A DNA stretch of 64,000 nucleotides, taken from contig JAGOAO010000001.1 of assembly GCA_017983845.1 (NCBI GenBank), positions 4,267 through 68,266 of the forward strand, written 5' to 3'. The number at the start of each line of letters is the position of its first letter. Position 1 is the stretch's first letter. This document shows positions 1-9,140 of this stretch, piece after piece. Source of the DNA: Sediminibacterium sp. (lineage in GTDB: Bacteria > Bacteroidota > Bacteroidia > Chitinophagales > Chitinophagaceae). Below the pieces are notes generated by a model that was not told where the DNA came from, did no database searches, and was given only the letters and a program-made list of their open reading frames with translations. The position numbers were made by a program, and so were the translations under genes.

Positions 1-722
1 CCCCATCCTCCACCTCCGTGACGGTTACCGCCGCCTAATAAAGATCCTAATAACATACCAGTAGCCACATCACTAAATCCGCCACCGCCGATATTAGATC
101 CGCCACCACGACCACCTCTTAAGACGATGAAGATGATGACTAAAATAAGTATGAATAAGCCACCACTTCCTTTACCTTTTGATTTCTTCGCTTTCTTGAC
201 TTTGTATTCTCCTACTGCCGCTTTTGCAATATTGTCTGTGGCTTGGTCTATTCCCTCGTAATAATTACCAGCTTTAAATGCGGGCTTAATATCATTGTCA
301 ATAATATTCAATGCCGTAATATCTGGTATAGCTCCTTCTAAGCCATAGCCCACTTCGATCCTGATTTGACGATCATTGATGGCAATAAGCAAGAGGATAC
401 CATTATTGGTTTTCTTATTCCCAATACCCCAGTCTCTAAATAGCTTAGTAGCGTATTCTTCTTTGGGATAGCCATCCAAGCTTGGAATAATCACCACCGC
501 AATTTGATTGGAACTGCTATCATCTATAGCCACCAACTTGTTTTCCAATGCCTGCTTCTGCTCTGTACTTAAGACGCCAGCGGCATCCGTAACAAGTGTT
601 GCAGGATTAGGCTTGGCAATGATATTTTGTGCATGCACTTGATGTGCAAATAAATTAGCAGTTACAAATAAGATCGTCGTTAAAAGAAAAGGCAGCGCGC
701 CGAATGATTTTATTTTTCTCAT
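1..722 (-). CDS. TPM-domain (YgcG-type) secreted membrane protein, 3' end off the window
   Basis: The visible 240 residues hold a signal peptide (about 1-32, ending HAQ), a TPM domain (about 40-170, with NQIAVVIIP, NGILLLIAINDRQIRIEVGYGLEG), a Lys/Gly linker, one membrane segment (about 189-201) and the start of a Gly-rich tail. This order is typical of YgcG-like TPM proteins, whose TPM domain lies outside the cytoplasmic membrane; their activity is not well established. The ATG at 722 overlaps the stop of the upstream gene (719-721) as ATGA, which indicates translational coupling. It is the third gene of the LemA-TPM-TPM operon. The C-terminus runs off the left edge. Confidence 0.85.
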   Translation of the reverse strand, partial: MRKIKSFGALPFLLTTILFVTANLFAHQVHAQNIIAKPNPATLVTDAAGVLSTEQKQALENKLVAIDDSSSNQIAVVIIPSLDGYPKEEYATKLFRDWGIGNKKTNNGILLLIAINDRQIRIEVGYGLEGAIPDITALNIIDNDIKPAFKAGNYYEGIDQATDNIAKAAVGEYKVKKAKKSKGKGSGGLFILILVIIFIVLRGGRGGGSNIGGGGFSDVATGMLLGSLLGGGNRHGGGGW

Positions 723-1192
723 TTGCCCATCATGATTTCGTCAGATAATTCATTTTGATCTGTTGTTCGATCATATGGAAAATGATCTTTTAATGCATGA
801 CCCACCGCATCAATCACGCGCACCATCCCATCTACATAATGTGCTTGTTTAAAATGACCGGTCATTTCTTGTACTTGTTGGTACCAAAATTCGACGCCCA
901 CTTTTTCGTGAATACGTTGGTCGCCATAGATCGCCAACTTCTTATCAGATACAGCTACATACACCAAGACACCATTGCGGTCCTTGGTTTCGTTCATCTT
1001 GTTCTTGAAAAAGATTTCGGTTGCACGTTGCAAGGCATCCTGTTTTTTAGGAATACTTGATTCTACAAATACACGGATTTCACCGCTGGTATTTTGTTCA
1101 GCAGCTTGAATCGCCTGGACAAGCAATTGCTTGTCCGAGGCACTCAATAAATTATCCGTTTTGGATTTAAATAGATTCAGTGGATTCCACAT
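719..1192 (-). CDS. Short TPM-domain protein
   Basis: 157 residues with no signal peptide or membrane segment. The TPM fold is recognisable from TSGEIRVFVESSIPKK, DRNGVLVYVAVSDKKLAIYGD and a downstream helix with VDGMVRVIDAVGHALKDHFP. Length and composition match the short TPM partner that commonly sits between LemA and a YgcG-like protein in Bacteroidota. It lies 31 bp downstream of lemA and overlaps the next gene by four bases. The function of this family is unknown; a membrane-associated complex with the two neighbours is an inference from conserved order. Confidence 0.8.
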   Translation of the reverse strand: MWNPLNLFKSKTDNLLSASDKQLLVQAIQAAEQNTSGEIRVFVESSIPKKQDALQRATEIFFKNKMNETKDRNGVLVYVAVSDKKLAIYGDQRIHEKVGVEFWYQQVQEMTGHFKQAHYVDGMVRVIDAVGHALKDHFPYDRTTDQNELSDEIMMGK

Positions 1193-1223
1193 AGTATTGT
1201 TGGTTTGGATTTTTAAAACAGCC

Positions 1224-1814
1224 TTAGAATTTTACTTCTGGTGCTTTTGAAGCACTCTCTTCTGCTTTAAATCCTTCTTTAGTTTTGAATCCAAACATGC
1301 CAGCTACCAAGTTCAAAGGAAATGATCTTGCTCTTTTATTGTAGTCAGCAATGGCAGCGTTAAAGTCGTTTCTAGACACTTTAATTCTGTTTTCTGTTCC
1401 TTCTAATTGCGCTTGTAAACCACGGAAGGCATCATTTGCTCTTAGATTAGGATAGTTCTCAGACACCACTAACAAACGGCCTAATGCAGAAGACAATTGA
1501 CCTTGATTCGCTTGGAACTGTTGTAATTTCTCTGGTGTTAAATCTTTAGCATCCACTTTCATTTGTGTAGCGCTAGCACGAGCAGCAATCACATTTTCCA
1601 AAGTAGATTTTTCGAAATTTGCTTCGCCTTTTACCGTGTTCACCAAGTTCGGAATCAAATCCGCACGTCTTTGGTAATCACTTTGCACGTTATTCCATGC
1701 TTGATTTACATTCTCGTCTTGATTTACTAAGCCATTATAGCCATTGCAACCATAGCCTATTAAAATTACGAGTACTCCTAAAAAAATGAATAGTCCTAAA
1801 TTTTTACGTAACAT
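1224..1814 (-). CDS. lemA: LemA family protein
   Basis: 196 residues. One N-terminal membrane segment (about 7-23) is followed by the LemA coiled-coil body with the signature W.NV..DYQRRADLIPNLV.TVKG at about 40-63 and VIAARA further on. The family is an N-terminally anchored helical bundle facing the periplasm; its role is not settled. It is the first gene of an operon with two TPM-domain genes. A TAGCTTTG -7 box lies at 1843-1850 upstream. The name is by family, with no implied antigen function. Confidence 0.9.
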   Translation of the reverse strand: MLRKNLGLFIFLGVLVILIGYGCNGYNGLVNQDENVNQAWNNVQSDYQRRADLIPNLVNTVKGEANFEKSTLENVIAARASATQMKVDAKDLTPEKLQQFQANQGQLSSALGRLLVVSENYPNLRANDAFRGLQAQLEGTENRIKVSRNDFNAAIADYNKRARSFPLNLVAGMFGFKTKEGFKAEESASKAPEVKF

Positions 1815-1842
1815 AGTTTTGTATTTGTTTATAAAGATAGCG

Positions 1843-1850
1843 CAAAGCTA
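1843..1850 (-). promoter_or_regulatory. -7 box of the lemA operon
   Basis: On the minus strand this reads TAGCTTTG, an exact TAnnTTTG Bacteroidota -7 box, about 30 bp upstream of the lemA ATG. No TTTG at the usual 19-21 bp spacing is visible. A second weaker box, TATCTTTA, lies a few bases downstream. Confidence 0.5.
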
Positions 1851-1882
1851 GTACCAAACTTGTTTTATGACGGAAAGTCCTG

Positions 1883-1916
1883 ACAAAAAGAACCCTCCCC
1901 GAAGCCGAGGAGGGTT
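1883..1916 (-). terminator. Rho-independent terminator of pgk
   Basis: Arms AACCCTCC and GGAGGGTT (1891-1898 and 1909-1916) form an 8-bp stem with further pairing in the loop. On the minus strand the hairpin is followed by CTTTTT. It lies about 65 bp past the pgk stop. Confidence 0.85.
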
Positions 1917-1981
1917 ATAATTAACAAGTTTTTTAGAAATACTTGATTCGAATATTCTTTTTCGTGTGTCGCTTACGCCAC

Positions 1982-3178
1982 TTATCCTTTGATTGCTGCG
2001 ATACCTGGCAATATTTTACCTTCAAAATATTCCAATAATGCACCACCACCCGTACTTACATAGCTTACTTTATCGTTGAAGCCAAACTGGTTCACAGCTG
2101 ACACACTGTCGCCACCTCCCACTAAGCTAAATGCACCTTTCTGTGTCGCTTCTGCTACAGCTACTGCGATTGCTTTTGTGCCAGCTTGGTAATTTGACAT
2201 TTCAAACACGCCCATTGGACCATTCCATAAAATGGTTTTACTTGCTAAAATCACATCCGCAAATTTCTTTCTAGATGCTTCACCAATATCCAATCCCATC
2301 CAGCCATCTGGAATTGACATGCTCTCGCAATTTTTTCTTTCTGTATCGTTCGAAAAATCAGTCGTAATGATATTGTCAACTGGCAAGTGAATGTTCACGC
2401 CTTTTGCTTTTGCTTTTGCTAAAATCTCCAAAGCCAATGGCATACGATCGTCTTCACAAATAGAAGTACCAATAGTGCCGCCTTGTGCTTTAAAGAAAGT
2501 GTATGCCATACCCCCACCAATGATGATATCTGTTGCACGCTCTAATAAGTTCTCAATGATCAAAATTTTGTCAGACACTTTCGCGCCACCAATGATAGCG
2601 GTGAAAGGCTTTTGTGCTTCGTGCAACACTTTCTCTGCACTCACTACTTCTGCTTCCATTAAGAAACCAAAAGTTCTGTTTTCTTTTGAAAAATATTGTG
2701 CAATGATTGCTGTAGAAGCGTGGGCTCTATGCGCAGTACCAAATGCGTCATTCACATATACATCTCCTAGCTTAGCTAATTTCTCTGCAAATGCTGCATC
2801 GCCTTTTTCTTCTTCTTTATAGAATCTTAAATTCTCTAATAACAACACTTGTCCTGCTTGTAAAGCGGCTGCTTTATCCACTGCTTCTGCTCCGATGCAG
2901 TCATTGGCAAATTGCACTTCTTTACCGCCCAATAATTCAGACAAATGCGCTACCACATGCTTTAAAGAATATTTATCGGTAGGACCCTCTTTTGGTCTAC
3001 CTAAATGACTCATTAAAATCACACTACCACCGTCTTGTAAAATCTTACTAATTGTTTTTACAGTCGCACGCATACGTGTGTCGTCTGTAATTTGAAACTG
3101 GTCGTTTAATGGCACGTTAAAGTCCACACGTACCAAGGCTTTTTTGCCTGCGAATGAAAAGGATTGAAAAGAACTCAT
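1982..3178 (-). CDS. pgk: Phosphoglycerate kinase
   Basis: 398 residues, full family length. It catalyses 1,3-bisphosphoglycerate + ADP to 3-phosphoglycerate + ATP in cytoplasmic glycolysis. Visible hallmarks are [10 protein letters not shown] and DDTRMRAT at the N-terminus, [24 protein letters not shown], the hinge [26 protein letters not shown] and the nucleotide-site GGGDSVSAV near the C-terminus. It lies 100 bp downstream of gap on the same strand with a terminator between, so the two can be transcribed together with partial read-through or from a separate promoter I could not place. Confidence 0.98.
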   Translation of the reverse strand: MSSFQSFSFAGKKALVRVDFNVPLNDQFQITDDTRMRATVKTISKILQDGGSVILMSHLGRPKEGPTDKYSLKHVVAHLSELLGGKEVQFANDCIGAEAVDKAAALQAGQVLLLENLRFYKEEEKGDAAFAEKLAKLGDVYVNDAFGTAHRAHASTAIIAQYFSKENRTFGFLMEAEVVSAEKVLHEAQKPFTAIIGGAKVSDKILIIENLLERATDIIIGGGMAYTFFKAQGGTIGTSICEDDRMPLALEILAKAKAKGVNIHLPVDNIITTDFSNDTERKNCESMSIPDGWMGLDIGEASRKKFADVILASKTILWNGPMGVFEMSNYQAGTKAIAVAVAEATQKGAFSLVGGGDSVSAVNQFGFNDKVSYVSTGGGALLEYFEGKILPGIAAIKG

Positions 3179-3224
3179 ATATTTTTATTTAAATCGTTTA
3201 TAATTTATACAGCAAATCGAAAAT

Positions 3225-3262
3225 GAATAAAAATGCCTTCCCGGTTTTTCGGAAAGGCATTT
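3225..3262 (-). terminator. Terminator between gap and pgk
   Basis: Arms AAATGCCTT (3231-3239) and AAGGCATTT (3254-3262), with an inner CCG/CGG pairing, precede ATTTTTATTC on the minus strand. It stands just past the gap stop and before pgk, so it may act as a partial terminator that sets the gap:pgk ratio. Confidence 0.8.
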
Positions 3263-3278
3263 AGTATGATAGATTTAC

Positions 3279-4334
<1,056 letters not shown>

Positions 4335-4496
4335 TTAAAAAAAATGGCCAAAAAGTTATCCTAAAAAAGAGACTTAGAGCCCATATTTATAAGGATTTCG
4401 ACAAACAGTTGATCGCTTTTTACACCACAAACCTTTGCACTAGCGAAGCCTCCCGAAAATTTAATTTCAAAATTCAGCGAAAAAAAGACAAAATTG

Positions 4497-4528
4497 TTTG
4501 GCAGTAAAGCCTATGAATCCTATTTTTG
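4497..4528 (+). promoter_or_regulatory. Promoter of tRNA-Glu
   Basis: TTTG at 4497-4500, exactly 20 bp, then TATTTTTG at 4521-4528. This is a textbook Bacteroidota -33 (TTTG) / -7 (TAnnTTTG) promoter and serves as the in-window reference for the boxes reported elsewhere. The tRNA begins about 31 bp downstream. Confidence 0.8.
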
Positions 4529-4559
4529 CGACCCAATTGACCCAAAAGGTCGTACAATT

Positions 4560-4631
4560 GGCCGGTTCGTCTATCGGTTAGGACAGCCCCCTTTCACGGG
4601 GCAAAGACGGGTTCGATTCCCGTACCGGCTA
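4560..4631 (+). tRNA. tRNA-Glu (anticodon TTC)
   Basis: The cloverleaf can be drawn completely. The acceptor is GGCCGGT with ACCGGCT (first pair G-T). The D arm is within GTCTATCGGTTAGGAC. The anticodon stem GCCCC/GGGGC has loop CTTTCAC, giving anticodon TTC. The T arm is ACGGG-TTCGATT-CCCGT, and the discriminator is A at 4631. CCA is not encoded. A consensus promoter precedes it and a strong terminator follows three bases later. It marks the left border of the accessory region. Confidence 0.97.
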
Positions 4632-4633
4632 CA

Positions 4634-4662
4634 AAGCCTCTCACAAAGTGAGAGGCTTTTTT
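4634..4662 (+). terminator. Terminator of tRNA-Glu
   Basis: AAGCCTCTCAC-AAA-GTGAGAGGCTT hairpin directly followed by a T run (4657-4662). Confidence 0.92.
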
Positions 4663-4859
4663 CGTTTAAGGCAGCGTCGCAAGCTCGCTTGTGTAAGCTG
4701 ACGAAAATGAAAAAAGCAAAACAAACACGCAGTTTTTGTTTGAAAGGCTTTGGGTTTATCCAAATGCCGAGGAAGTCGGCGAGTGAAATGAGCCGACAGT
4801 CCCGAAGGCTTTGGGTAAGGCCAACAGATAAAGGAACATCATTTAAAATAATCACTTTC
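4663..4859 (+). other. Non-coding stretch with short repeats after tRNA-Glu
   Basis: No credible gene. It holds a direct repeat of AAGGCTTTGGGT (4744-4755 and 4805-4816) around interleaved inverted repeats (GCCGA..TCGGC and GTCGGC..GCCGAC, about 4767-4796), more GC-rich than its surroundings. It could be a remnant of a mobile element or a small structured RNA; the sequence alone does not decide. Open frames here are shadows that include the tRNA. Confidence 0.35.
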
Positions 4860-4890
4860 TTCAACTGTCAAGGAATCCTTGACAGTTGAA
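4860..4890. repeat. Perfect 31-bp odd palindrome
   Basis: Arms TTCAACTGTCAAGGA (4860-4874) and TCCTTGACAGTTGAA (4876-4890) are perfect 15-mers around one central A. No T run follows on either strand, so it is not a normal terminator. Two smaller odd palindromes follow immediately: CGGAA-T-TTCCG (4896-4906) and GAAC-A-GTTC (4906-4914). It lies 60 bp past the stop of the sirtuin gene. Possible roles are a protein-binding or recombination site, or a terminator of unusual type. Confidence 0.8.
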
Positions 4891-4949
4891 CTATCCGGAA
4901 TTTCCGAACAGTTCGAATTCTTTAGTTGTAAAAATTTGGAGCTTCCAAA

Positions 4950-5672
4950 TCAAAAATATTTTTTACAAAAATCTATAGCAGATGCTTTGACTATTTCAAC
5001 ACCAGGATGATTAAAAGAAGATGATGGATTGGGATCAACCACAATCACCTTCTTGTTCTTACTAACCCCAATTTGCAAAGCCCCACTGGTAAAACCTACT
5101 GAATTAGAAGTGCCCATAAAAATGATTGTATCTGCCTCTAGGAGCCAACTGATGGCTTTTTCATATTGGTATAGTTCTGTGTAAAATTCATCAAAGAGTA
5201 AAATATGAGGACGATAAGACGCTTCATCATTGATCTTGCCTCCCTTACCAATCGCAAACAAATCAAATAAATCTTTCTCAATATTTTTTGCCCTTACATT
5301 TTGCCAATCAGCTATTACAAGTTCATCTAAATATTCAGCATCAATTTTTCTTTTATAATTGATGTTCCCATGAATTTCTACTAAGTTGTCGGGTAGATGT
5401 CCTGCTTTCACATGCAGGTTGTCAATATTCTGGGTGATTACTTTGATGTTTTTATTAGCTAGGATATTGTGCGCCTCATTCGGTAGTGCATCCTTGCAGC
5501 TAACAAAACGGTGATAGTACCATTGTAAAAACGAACTAGGATCTGTGCTAAACTTATGATAAGTCGCCATCTCCATTGGATTTTCCTCCCACACCCCCTT
5601 TGGCCCTCTAAATGGCTGTATACCAGATTCCACTGAAATACCAGCACCTGTAATCACTACTATGTTATCCAT
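4950..5672 (-). CDS. Sirtuin-family NAD-dependent protein deacylase (CobB-like)
   Basis: 240 residues. NAD-binding GAGIS is at 9-13, TQNIDNLH at 80-87 and catalytic HG at 101-102; RPHILLFDE at 154-162 corresponds to RPxxxxFGE of class III sirtuins, and GTSNSVG at 187-193. WYYHR (51-55) offers the Tyr-x-x-Arg pair that in SIRT5/CobB favours acidic acyl-lysines. The four zinc-binding cysteines are absent (only Cys59 and Cys236), which is seen in some bacterial CobB-like proteins. It is the last gene of an operon with an AAA+ ATPase 37 bp upstream. It may be a regulatory deacylase for its neighbours or an NAD-consuming effector; the first fits its motifs better. Confidence 0.85.
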   Translation of the reverse strand: MDNIVVITGAGISVESGIQPFRGPKGVWEENPMEMATYHKFSTDPSSFLQWYYHRFVSCKDALPNEAHNILANKNIKVITQNIDNLHVKAGHLPDNLVEIHGNINYKRKIDAEYLDELVIADWQNVRAKNIEKDLFDLFAIGKGGKINDEASYRPHILLFDEFYTELYQYEKAISWLLEADTIIFMGTSNSVGFTSGALQIGVSKNKKVIVVDPNPSSSFNHPGVEIVKASAIDFCKKYF

Positions 5673-5709
5673 CTAAAATTAAATTGGTAATAAAAGATAA
5701 ATCTATGGC

Positions 5710-7449
5710 TTATTGAATGAATCCAATTGGGCTTCTAGTTGATTTTTGTAAAATCACTTCTCTATTTACCAAATCGGTCAACATCATTTTTTTATCCTCC
5801 TCTTTTTCAATGTCTTTAAAAATACTTTCTAATACATAGGCTTTTCTGATATTGACAATATTCCCTGGCGTAAGGTCTGCCACTGTAGCCACTTCCTCCA
5901 AAATAGCAGGTTCAAAATCCTTAAAGTACAATTGTAAAGTCCTCACTTGATTTTGTTTGGAGAAAGTGCCAAAATGAAATTTGAAATTAATACGTCTATG
6001 CAAACTCGTGTCAATCGCACCAGGCAAATTGGATGACAATAGCACAATCCCATTGACTCTTTCTAACTCTGTTAAAAAGATACCTACCATGTTGGAATAC
6101 ATATTGCCAACAGAAGAACTAGCGCCTGATTTATCACGATGCGGAATTAAAGAATCAAATTCATCTAAGTACAAAATCGGTGTTCCATAAGGGCCCACTT
6201 CTTTGCCATCCACCTGCTTTGTATGCTGAAAATGATGCACCGCTTTTTTGTAAACATTAAATACCTCTTGTGTATTCTTTTCTGTGTTCCCCACAAAAGC
6301 ATCTTTCACCTGGGACAGATTTACCTGAAGAATTGGACGATTATACTTTACCGCTAAGTTTCTCACAGTTTGCGATTTCCCTAAACCACTCACCCCATAC
6401 AATAAAGCAACAATTTGCTTGGTCTCTACCTTTTCTTCGCTCAATTTACTAATGGCCTTAATGTAGCCATCCTCACTAATTAATTGCTCTAAGAAATCAA
6501 TCTTCAAAGACTCCTCATACACCATCCCCTCCTGATACTGTATCTTATCTGGCATAATTAAAGTGACCACATCGGATCCAGTTGTAAACTGAGCGGAACT
6601 TTTATTTGACATCACATTCAAAGCTTGGATAGACTTTTCGGTCAATTGAACACTGTCCATATAGGAGTCGCCAGCAAACTTAAGCAAGTCATTTGTCAAC
6701 AAATCACTTCTTTTTTCAAGCAATTCGTTTTGGTAAAAATATTTACTAAAATTATCGTTCACAGCCACTCTAAAGATTCTGTCCAAAGTCACTTTAGTGT
6801 CCCCAAAGATGGACTGTCTGGCAATCACAAAAAGATACATCGCCAATTCCTCTGAACATAACTTTTCGGCTCTTAAATATTTTATCTCCTCCAATTGCTC
6901 AAACTCATCCATTAAACTATTTAACTCTGCACTCACTTCCACGTCATCATACTCGTCATTGTAAATTACATTATGCACCAGATTCAAAAAAGCAGAGAAT
7001 GTCCCTTCTTTTTTGTTAACCAATACTTCTGGATCCCCCTTTAACACCGCATTTAATGACATTTGAGTAAGCGTGTATTCAATATCCTCCTTTTTCCCGA
7101 ATGTCTTTTTAGAAGACACAATCATTTTAGCTTTTCTAAAAACCTCCAACTGCTCGTTGATAGAAATTGAATCTACCAGATTGCAATTAAAGGCTGACAT
7201 TAACTCATTCAATGTGATATAAGCCTTGCCTTTCACCAAACGCTTATTGATAAAATAACAAAGTAAAAGCACCCCTAATTTGTCCTTGATTTTAAAGAAT
7301 TCCCCAACCATATCAAATTGATCCCAAACAGTCTCGTAGTCTTCCATTTTTAAGCTGTTCTTTTCATTCGCCACGTTATTCACTAACTCAATCGATTTAC
7401 ATAGATTAACCGCTAAGTCTTTGTTCATTTGATTGTTTTGTTGCATCAT
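5710..7449 (-). CDS. AAA+ ATPase with long N-terminal extension
   Basis: 579 residues from the tandem ATG at 7449/7446; an upstream TTG at 7485 is the only longer start and is less likely. The first 330 residues are helical with a winged-helix-like section and no clear family. The AAA+ core carries Walker A GVSGLGKS (about 352-359), Walker B ILYLDEFD (425-432), sensor-1 LLSSN (470-474) and arginine finger RRINFKF (from 485). The core resembles single-ring classical AAA remodelling enzymes. It lies 54 bp after a secreted-protein gene and 37 bp before a sirtuin gene and probably shares their mRNA. The substrate is unknown. Confidence 0.8.
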   Translation of the reverse strand: MMQQNNQMNKDLAVNLCKSIELVNNVANEKNSLKMEDYETVWDQFDMVGEFFKIKDKLGVLLLCYFINKRLVKGKAYITLNELMSAFNCNLVDSISINEQLEVFRKAKMIVSSKKTFGKKEDIEYTLTQMSLNAVLKGDPEVLVNKKEGTFSAFLNLVHNVIYNDEYDDVEVSAELNSLMDEFEQLEEIKYLRAEKLCSEELAMYLFVIARQSIFGDTKVTLDRIFRVAVNDNFSKYFYQNELLEKRSDLLTNDLLKFAGDSYMDSVQLTEKSIQALNVMSNKSSAQFTTGSDVVTLIMPDKIQYQEGMVYEESLKIDFLEQLISEDGYIKAISKLSEEKVETKQIVALLYGVSGLGKSQTVRNLAVKYNRPILQVNLSQVKDAFVGNTEKNTQEVFNVYKKAVHHFQHTKQVDGKEVGPYGTPILYLDEFDSLIPHRDKSGASSSVGNMYSNMVGIFLTELERVNGIVLLSSNLPGAIDTSLHRRINFKFHFGTFSKQNQVRTLQLYFKDFEPAILEEVATVADLTPGNIVNIRKAYVLESIFKDIEKEEDKKMMLTDLVNREVILQKSTRSPIGFIQ

Positions 7450-7503
7450 AATAAGTTTTAGTGAATGAATTAAATAATTATTCAATTAAATTCGTAAGCC
7501 TAA

Positions 7504-7947
7504 CTAGTTTATAAAAACATCAATATAATGATAGGCTTTATCAAAATACCCAGTTGCAGATAAGGGTTGTTTTAGTCGCCAATATTTTCGGTCTTTGATT
7601 CTTCTGAAGATGAATTTTCCAGTTAATACTTTTTCATCTTTGTCCTCTGTTAAAAGATTGTTCCTGTCAAATAAGTATTTTAATGATATGGCGCCGTTGA
7701 ATTCGAAATTTCTATCATCTATTATTTGAATAGTTCCATTGATATTACAATAGTTAGTGCCACTCACCTGAGACCCCTGAATTAAAATAGAGTCATTTAC
7801 TTTTGAAATTGTTGCTATACCATAAGGCCTAATCCAGTGCGTGCCGAATGTCTTTTTACCAAGCAAAATTTGACCTGTATTGTTTTGCGCTGCAGCTAAA
7901 GAAGTCATGAAAAGTGCAAAAACGAATAATCTTATTTTTTTTATCAT
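7504..7947 (-). CDS. Secreted protein of unknown function
   Basis: 147 residues starting MIKKIRLFVFALFMTSLAAA, a clear Sec signal peptide with likely cleavage before QNNTGQ. I chose the ATG at 7947 because the longer start at 7983 would place the promoter's -7 box (7965-7972) inside the gene. The mature part is beta-rich, with one cysteine and no family I recognise. It is the first gene of the AAA+/sirtuin operon and has an 18-bp-element promoter directly upstream. An exported protein in the same transcript as a cytoplasmic remodelling ATPase is unusual. Confidence 0.7.
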   Translation of the reverse strand: MIKKIRLFVFALFMTSLAAAQNNTGQILLGKKTFGTHWIRPYGIATISKVNDSILIQGSQVSGTNYCNINGTIQIIDDRNFEFNGAISLKYLFDRNNLLTEDKDEKVLTGKFIFRRIKDRKYWRLKQPLSATGYFDKAYHYIDVFIN

Positions 7948-7964
7948 ATGGGCATTTTTAAAAG

Positions 7965-8000
7965 TAAAAATACCTTGCCCCATTCTAGTGTATTAAGAAT
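7965..8000 (-). promoter_or_regulatory. 18-bp-element promoter, copy 1
   Basis: On the minus strand: ATTCTTAATACACTAGAA (8000-7983), exactly 10 bp, then TATTTTTA (7972-7965). It differs from the consensus of the other copies at one base of 18. It drives the operon 7947 to 4950. It also lies in the space between this operon and the WYL gene, so a bound factor could affect both. Confidence 0.7.
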
Positions 8001-8093
8001 TTAAAAAATAAGTCTCATTATCCTTAAAATATTACACAATATTCATATATTTACGCTTCCTTCCCCCTCCCCTAAAATCTAAATTTTAGTGCA

Positions 8094-9083
8094 ATGCCTG
8101 TTGTCAAAGAAGCCCGTTTAAGGGAGAAAATTATCAATGAATTACTACGTAACCGAAATAGAAAATACACAGCCGAGGAAATTAGAAACAAAGTAAATAG
8201 AGACTTAGATACCGATGTGTCTATATCTACTATCTACATGGACTTAAAGCATATTCGGGAAGAATATGGCGCAGTGATTGCTAAAAATGAACGTAGCCAG
8301 TTGTTTTATGAAGACGAGGCATTCTCCATAGAAAAAGCCCCCTTAGACGACGAGGATAAGAAGCTATTGGATATGGCGACGACCATTTTTAGGATCTTTT
8401 CATCCTCCCCCATTTTTGGCAAGTTCGAAAATACCATCAATAAAATCCTAACTGGGTCTGCAATTAGTAAAATAGAACGCAATCGAATGGATTGTATACA
8501 ACCCGAGCAAAACAACAGCGTGGTAGGTGTTGAATACATAGAGCCCATTTTAGATGCCATATTAGAGCAAAATGCTATTGAAATTGAATACCAAAAAGCA
8601 GGTCAAGAGATTGAAACCAAAGTAATATCTCCCTATGTATTAAAGCAGGTAGATCAGCATTGGTATATGATTGGATTTGACCATGTTAAAACAAGTCAAA
8701 CAAAGAACTATGCCCTAGACAAGATCTTGTCTGTAAAGGCCTCTAAAGACCCCTACTATGTAGATGACAGCTTTGAAGCTAGTCAGTTCTTTAAATACTC
8801 CTATGGTATCTACCAAAATCACAAAGACAAGCCCCAAAAAATCAAATTAGCCTTTAAGGATCCCTATATCAATCATGTAATGAACTATCCTTTAAGCCCA
8901 TTTCAAACACATAGCTTAAGCAAGGATAAAAAGACCCTAACCGTCAACTTAGAATTGTACGAATCCTATGAAATAGTTTCTGAGATTCTTAAATACGGTG
9001 CTAGCGTGAAGGTGCTTGCACCTGCTAGTTTAGCCAAGAAGATAAAGGGGATAGCGGAGGAGATTGTGAAGTCTTACAAATAG
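8094..9083 (+). CDS. WYL-domain transcriptional regulator
   Basis: 329 residues. The N-terminus (1-75) is a winged helix-turn-helix with YTAEEIRNKVNRDLDTDVSISTIYMDLKHIREEYGA, the DeoR-like HTH of WYL regulators. The WYL domain spans about 150-235 with ISPYVLKQVDQHWYMIGFDH, where WYM replaces WYL, and a WCX-like C-terminal segment follows to the end. Such proteins bind nucleic acid or nucleotide ligands and often control defence, DNA-repair or CRISPR loci. It is the only evident DNA-binding regulator of the accessory region and stands beside promoter copy 1. A weak -7 box TATATTTA lies at 8046-8053. A zincin-like gene follows after 57 bp. Confidence 0.88.
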   Translation: MPVVKEARLREKIINELLRNRNRKYTAEEIRNKVNRDLDTDVSISTIYMDLKHIREEYGAVIAKNERSQLFYEDEAFSIEKAPLDDEDKKLLDMATTIFRIFSSSPIFGKFENTINKILTGSAISKIERNRMDCIQPEQNNSVVGVEYIEPILDAILEQNAIEIEYQKAGQEIETKVISPYVLKQVDQHWYMIGFDHVKTSQTKNYALDKILSVKASKDPYYVDDSFEASQFFKYSYGIYQNHKDKPQKIKLAFKDPYINHVMNYPLSPFQTHSLSKDKKTLTVNLELYESYEIVSEILKYGASVKVLAPASLAKKIKGIAEEIVKSYK

Positions 9084-9140
9084 TCAAACCAGCTATTGAA
9101 AAAACTTCGATAAATTATTGATTAGAATAAAATAAAACCA

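Noticed and set aside
4494..4889. Open frames on both strands over tRNA-Glu (4494-4889 plus, 4571-4864 minus)
   Set aside because: They read through the tRNA and its terminator (the typical RYGNRTR-like artefact) and have no family likeness.
4950..5672. Sirtuin as a Thoeris- or SIR2-HerA-type NADase effector
   Set aside because: It is a compact CobB-like protein with deacylase motifs (YxxR, HG, RPxxxxFxE) and lacks the extra domains of those effectors; the AAA+ next to it is not HerA-like.
7447..7485. Longer starts by TTG or GTG at 7485, 24312, 25537, 33325 and 11303
   Set aside because: The 25537 and 33325 starts lie inside -7 boxes; the others add sequence without family likeness, and a normal ATG with signal peptide or family N-terminus follows closely.
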